From: a bacterium
GTDB lineage: Bacteria > Muiribacteriota > Ozemobacteria > Ozemobacterales > Ozemobacteraceae
Length of the DNA: 6,748 nt
Direction: 5' to 3'
Assembly (NCBI GenBank): GCA_016192885.1
Contig: JACPTH010000265.1
Location: 1-6,748, forward strand
Both the position numbers and the translations under genes were made by a program. The notes beneath the pieces were generated by a model. It saw only the letters and a list, made by a program, of their open reading frames with translations. It was not told the DNA's origin and searched no databases. Every line of letters begins with the position of its first letter. Position 1 is the stretch's first letter. Shown piece after piece: positions 5,007-6,748 of this stretch.

Positions 5007-6518
5007 GGGGGAGGGAAAAAGAGGTACCGATATTCCCAATGTCTTTTTTGCAGCAATGAAAATGGCATTGAGGAATTTGCCTTCCGCCATTTCTAGCTTG
5101 CCTGAGAGAACTAGAACATCCTGATGGGTTTCGAACGATTGCTGAAGCGGGGTCAAATAACCCCGAACTTCATGAAAACGTCGCGAACGAAATGCCTCAT
5201 TCGCACGCTCAAGATTTAGACTTTCCCGGATCAACGGCCAGGAAAGAATGAAAATTACGCTTCCGATAAGGGTCATTGCGATCCGAATTATTTTGGCATT
5301 CCTTTGAAGGGTTTCTGCCGAGCCGTTCCAATTTTGGATTTCGGAAATACGTTTTGGAAAGCGCGGGTGGGTTTCAGTCCACCAAGGGAGCCATGCCGAA
5401 GGTTGAGCAATTAATTCCGAGATAGTTTTTAGCGCTTTCGAAAGGTTTGAGGGTGATACCAAAGTTGCGGCAAACATATCCGCTTGCCACTCGCAATACC
5501 GGGCTAACGTAGAAAACAACAAAAAGTAAGCCCCCAGGAAAATCATAAATTCAAATCCGAAGTAAACGGTTTGGTGATCGGCCATAAAATTAGGATAGTG
5601 CCAGTATACCACAAGGCCTACTCCAAGCGAAAAAAAAGCCAAGTTTAAAGAAAAAATTAGGTATGTCCAAACATGCCCAAGTCGAAAATGTCCTAATTCA
5701 TGTGCGACTATGGCTCGAATTTCGTTAAGGGGAAAAATATCCAAAAGATATTTTGTAACGTACAAGAAACGGTATCCGTCCACCAATCCCGCGACCGCGG
5801 CGTTGGGAAGGGGTTCTCCAAAGGTATCCCAAAGTCTCATTCCCGCCAGCGGGACTTTTGAATTACCCGCCAACGTCTGAACTTCTTTTTCAATCTCATC
5901 ATTAGAAAGGGGTTTGGCGTCCCAAGCTAGGTTGAAAAGAAGGGGGGAAAAAGTGTATAGAGCGAAGAAAAAAATTGGGACCAAGCCGAAGGTTTTGAGA
6001 ATGGCTGTTCCTTCGTTGAAACTGCTTAGAAAAACGTCTTCGGTAGTTAACCAAACAAGCATTGGCGGAAAGAAAAGCGCTGGGATGGCCATTCGGGCCC
6101 TAAAGTAGTCCCGAGTGCTTCGTACCAAAAACCTGTAATGAAAAAACGCTTTGTAAAATGCCTTTGCGGAAATTTTAAAAATCCCGGTATAAATTGCGAA
6201 AGCGACTATTGCGGGAAAAGCTTGGGGAAAAAACCTGCAAATTGCTTCTCCGAATAACATTGCCGGTGCGGAAAGCGCGAATAAAACGGCGATCCAACAG
6301 ACTGTTACCCACTGAAATTTTGCCTGGGCGCTTAGAAGGGAGTACAGCTCTCCATCCCGAGAAATAGATTCCAGCCAAAATGGAAGGTATTCTTTAAGAG
6401 CTATAAGAGTCAACAAGAGCCATATTAGAAATGAAGTCGTTGGCAGAAAACATGCAAAACCTTGAAGCTGAATGGATGAGTAAACCAAAACCACTAAAGG
6501 TATGAAAGCCGTAAGCAT
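4854..6518 (-). CDS. Integral-membrane M48 (Ste24/HtpX-type) zinc metalloprotease with TPR-like C-terminus
   Basis: A 554-residue protein. Zinc protease motifs are complete: AHELGH at 272-277 (ligands His273 and His277, catalytic Glu274), the third ligand Glu343 in EWQAD (343-347), and THPRFPKRI at 383-391. PLPNAAVAG (236-244), upstream of the active site, matches the family substrate-strand region. About six hydrophobic segments precede the catalytic part (near 3-14, 27-47, 70-90, 98-115, 145-160, 175-198), with further ones at 286-306, 322-339 and 410-428. Members cleave membrane or misfolded envelope proteins, or CAAX-type C-termini; the substrate here is unknown. After the last membrane segment, residues 434-487 are TPR-like (ANEAFRSRRF, GKLEMAEGKFLNA). 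The final 50 residues lie opposite the plus-strand ORF and look less protein-like. The ATG is 17 nt after the preceding stop with only a distant AGGA (15 nt away), consistent with co-transcription. Family identity is secure; the exact C-terminus is less so. Confidence 0.93.
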   Translation of the reverse strand: MLTAFIPLVVLVYSSIQLQGFACFLPTTSFLIWLLLTLIALKEYLPFWLESISRDGELYSLLSAQAKFQWVTVCWIAVLFALSAPAMLFGEAICRFFPQAFPAIVAFAIYTGIFKISAKAFYKAFFHYRFLVRSTRDYFRARMAIPALFFPPMLVWLTTEDVFLSSFNEGTAILKTFGLVPIFFFALYTFSPLLFNLAWDAKPLSNDEIEKEVQTLAGNSKVPLAGMRLWDTFGEPLPNAAVAGLVDGYRFLYVTKYLLDIFPLNEIRAIVAHELGHFRLGHVWTYLIFSLNLAFFSLGVGLVVYWHYPNFMADHQTVYFGFEFMIFLGAYFLLFSTLARYCEWQADMFAATLVSPSNLSKALKTISELIAQPSAWLPWWTETHPRFPKRISEIQNWNGSAETLQRNAKIIRIAMTLIGSVIFILSWPLIRESLNLERANEAFRSRRFHEVRGYLTPLQQSFETHQDVLVLSGKLEMAEGKFLNAIFIAAKKTLGISVPLFPSPLEESKHSAPPEIAFQLQLMKFILQMPNLNGIHGVTPFNKSFNFIQTMFRH

Positions 6519-6535
6519 GGTTTAATTTCTTAATC

Positions 6536-6748
6536 CTAGTTACAGAGCCACTTTGACCAATTTTTTCTCCGGTTAAGCGCGGGAATCTTCATCGTGCTTT
6601 CGAAAACTCCTTCGGAAGTCATTCGCGAGGCTATTCTTTTTTGCAACTCATTTTCTGAATATGGAAGTACAACTATTTTGGAATTTTCAAGTTGCCCTAG
6701 TTTTCTGGCCCAATCATAATGGAAATTTTCCCGTAGGGCGGCCTCCAA
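6536..6748 (-). CDS. C-terminal fragment of an unrecognised protein (cut by right edge)
   Basis: The last 70 codons of a gene that begins beyond the window; the frame is open to the edge, and the first visible codon (TTG, Leu) need not be its start. The visible part is soluble, basic and mixed helix/strand: a helix with ENFHYDWARKLGQ, a short strand KIVVLPYS, a helix ENELQKRIASRM, and a basic tryptophan-containing tail (RRKNWSKWLCN). I do not recognise the family. The stop at 6538-6536 is 17 nt before the start of the membrane protease gene, so the two are probably in one transcript and this would be the more promoter-proximal gene. Confidence 0.7.
   Translation of the reverse strand: MEAALRENFHYDWARKLGQLENSKIVVLPYSENELQKRIASRMTSEGVFESTMKIPALNRRKNWSKWLCN

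Noticed and set aside
1..6748. CRISPR array, tRNA/rRNA, insertion sequence or attachment site
   Set aside because: Reading both strands gave no regularly spaced repeats, no transposase or integrase motifs and no recognisable tRNA-like or rRNA-like segments.

Overview
This is a moderately AT-leaning bacterial window, densely coded and almost entirely on the minus strand, so transcription runs from right to left. It holds no rRNA, tRNA, transposase, phage gene or CRISPR array. The proteins are diverged and I cannot name the species. An UbiB/ABC1-family gene, an integral-membrane M48 protease, SLH-like repeats and large HEAT/TPR proteins fit a free-living or environmental lineage from a poorly sampled phylum, but that is inference only.

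Layout in the direction of transcription: (1) 6748-6536, the C-terminal end of an unrecognised gene cut by the right edge. (2) 6518-4854, a polytopic membrane M48 (Ste24/HtpX-type) zinc metalloprotease with intact HELGH, ExxAD and THP motifs and a TPR-like C-terminal extension. (3) 4768-3668, an exported protein with two SLH-like repeats, a Ser/Thr/Pro-rich linker and a helical C-terminal part. (4) 3693-2896, an exported M48-fold protein whose zinc-binding and catalytic residues are substituted (HExxH reads RNIMH, ExxAD reads QxxAD), so probably a pseudoprotease. (5) 2891-501, a 796-residue cytoplasmic HEAT-repeat protein with a TPR-like C-terminus. After a 120-nt gap comes (6) 380-1, the N-terminal 126 residues of an UbiB/AarF/ABC1 atypical kinase cut by the left edge, recognised by its KxGQ and AAAS motifs.

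Genes 1 to 5 are packed as one likely operon, with gaps of 17, 85, -26 and 4 nt. A 79-codon plus-strand ORF (4767-5006) with a good Shine-Dalgarno sequence fills the 85-nt gap and overlaps the 3' end of the protease gene antiparallel. It is the only plausible plus-strand gene.

The most interesting feature is one likely operon with an active membrane M48 protease, a catalytically dead exported M48 paralogue, an exported SLH-like protein and a HEAT/TPR scaffold. An envelope proteolysis or quality-control module regulated by a pseudoprotease is a reasonable hypothesis. It rests on synteny and motif reading, not on any demonstrated link.
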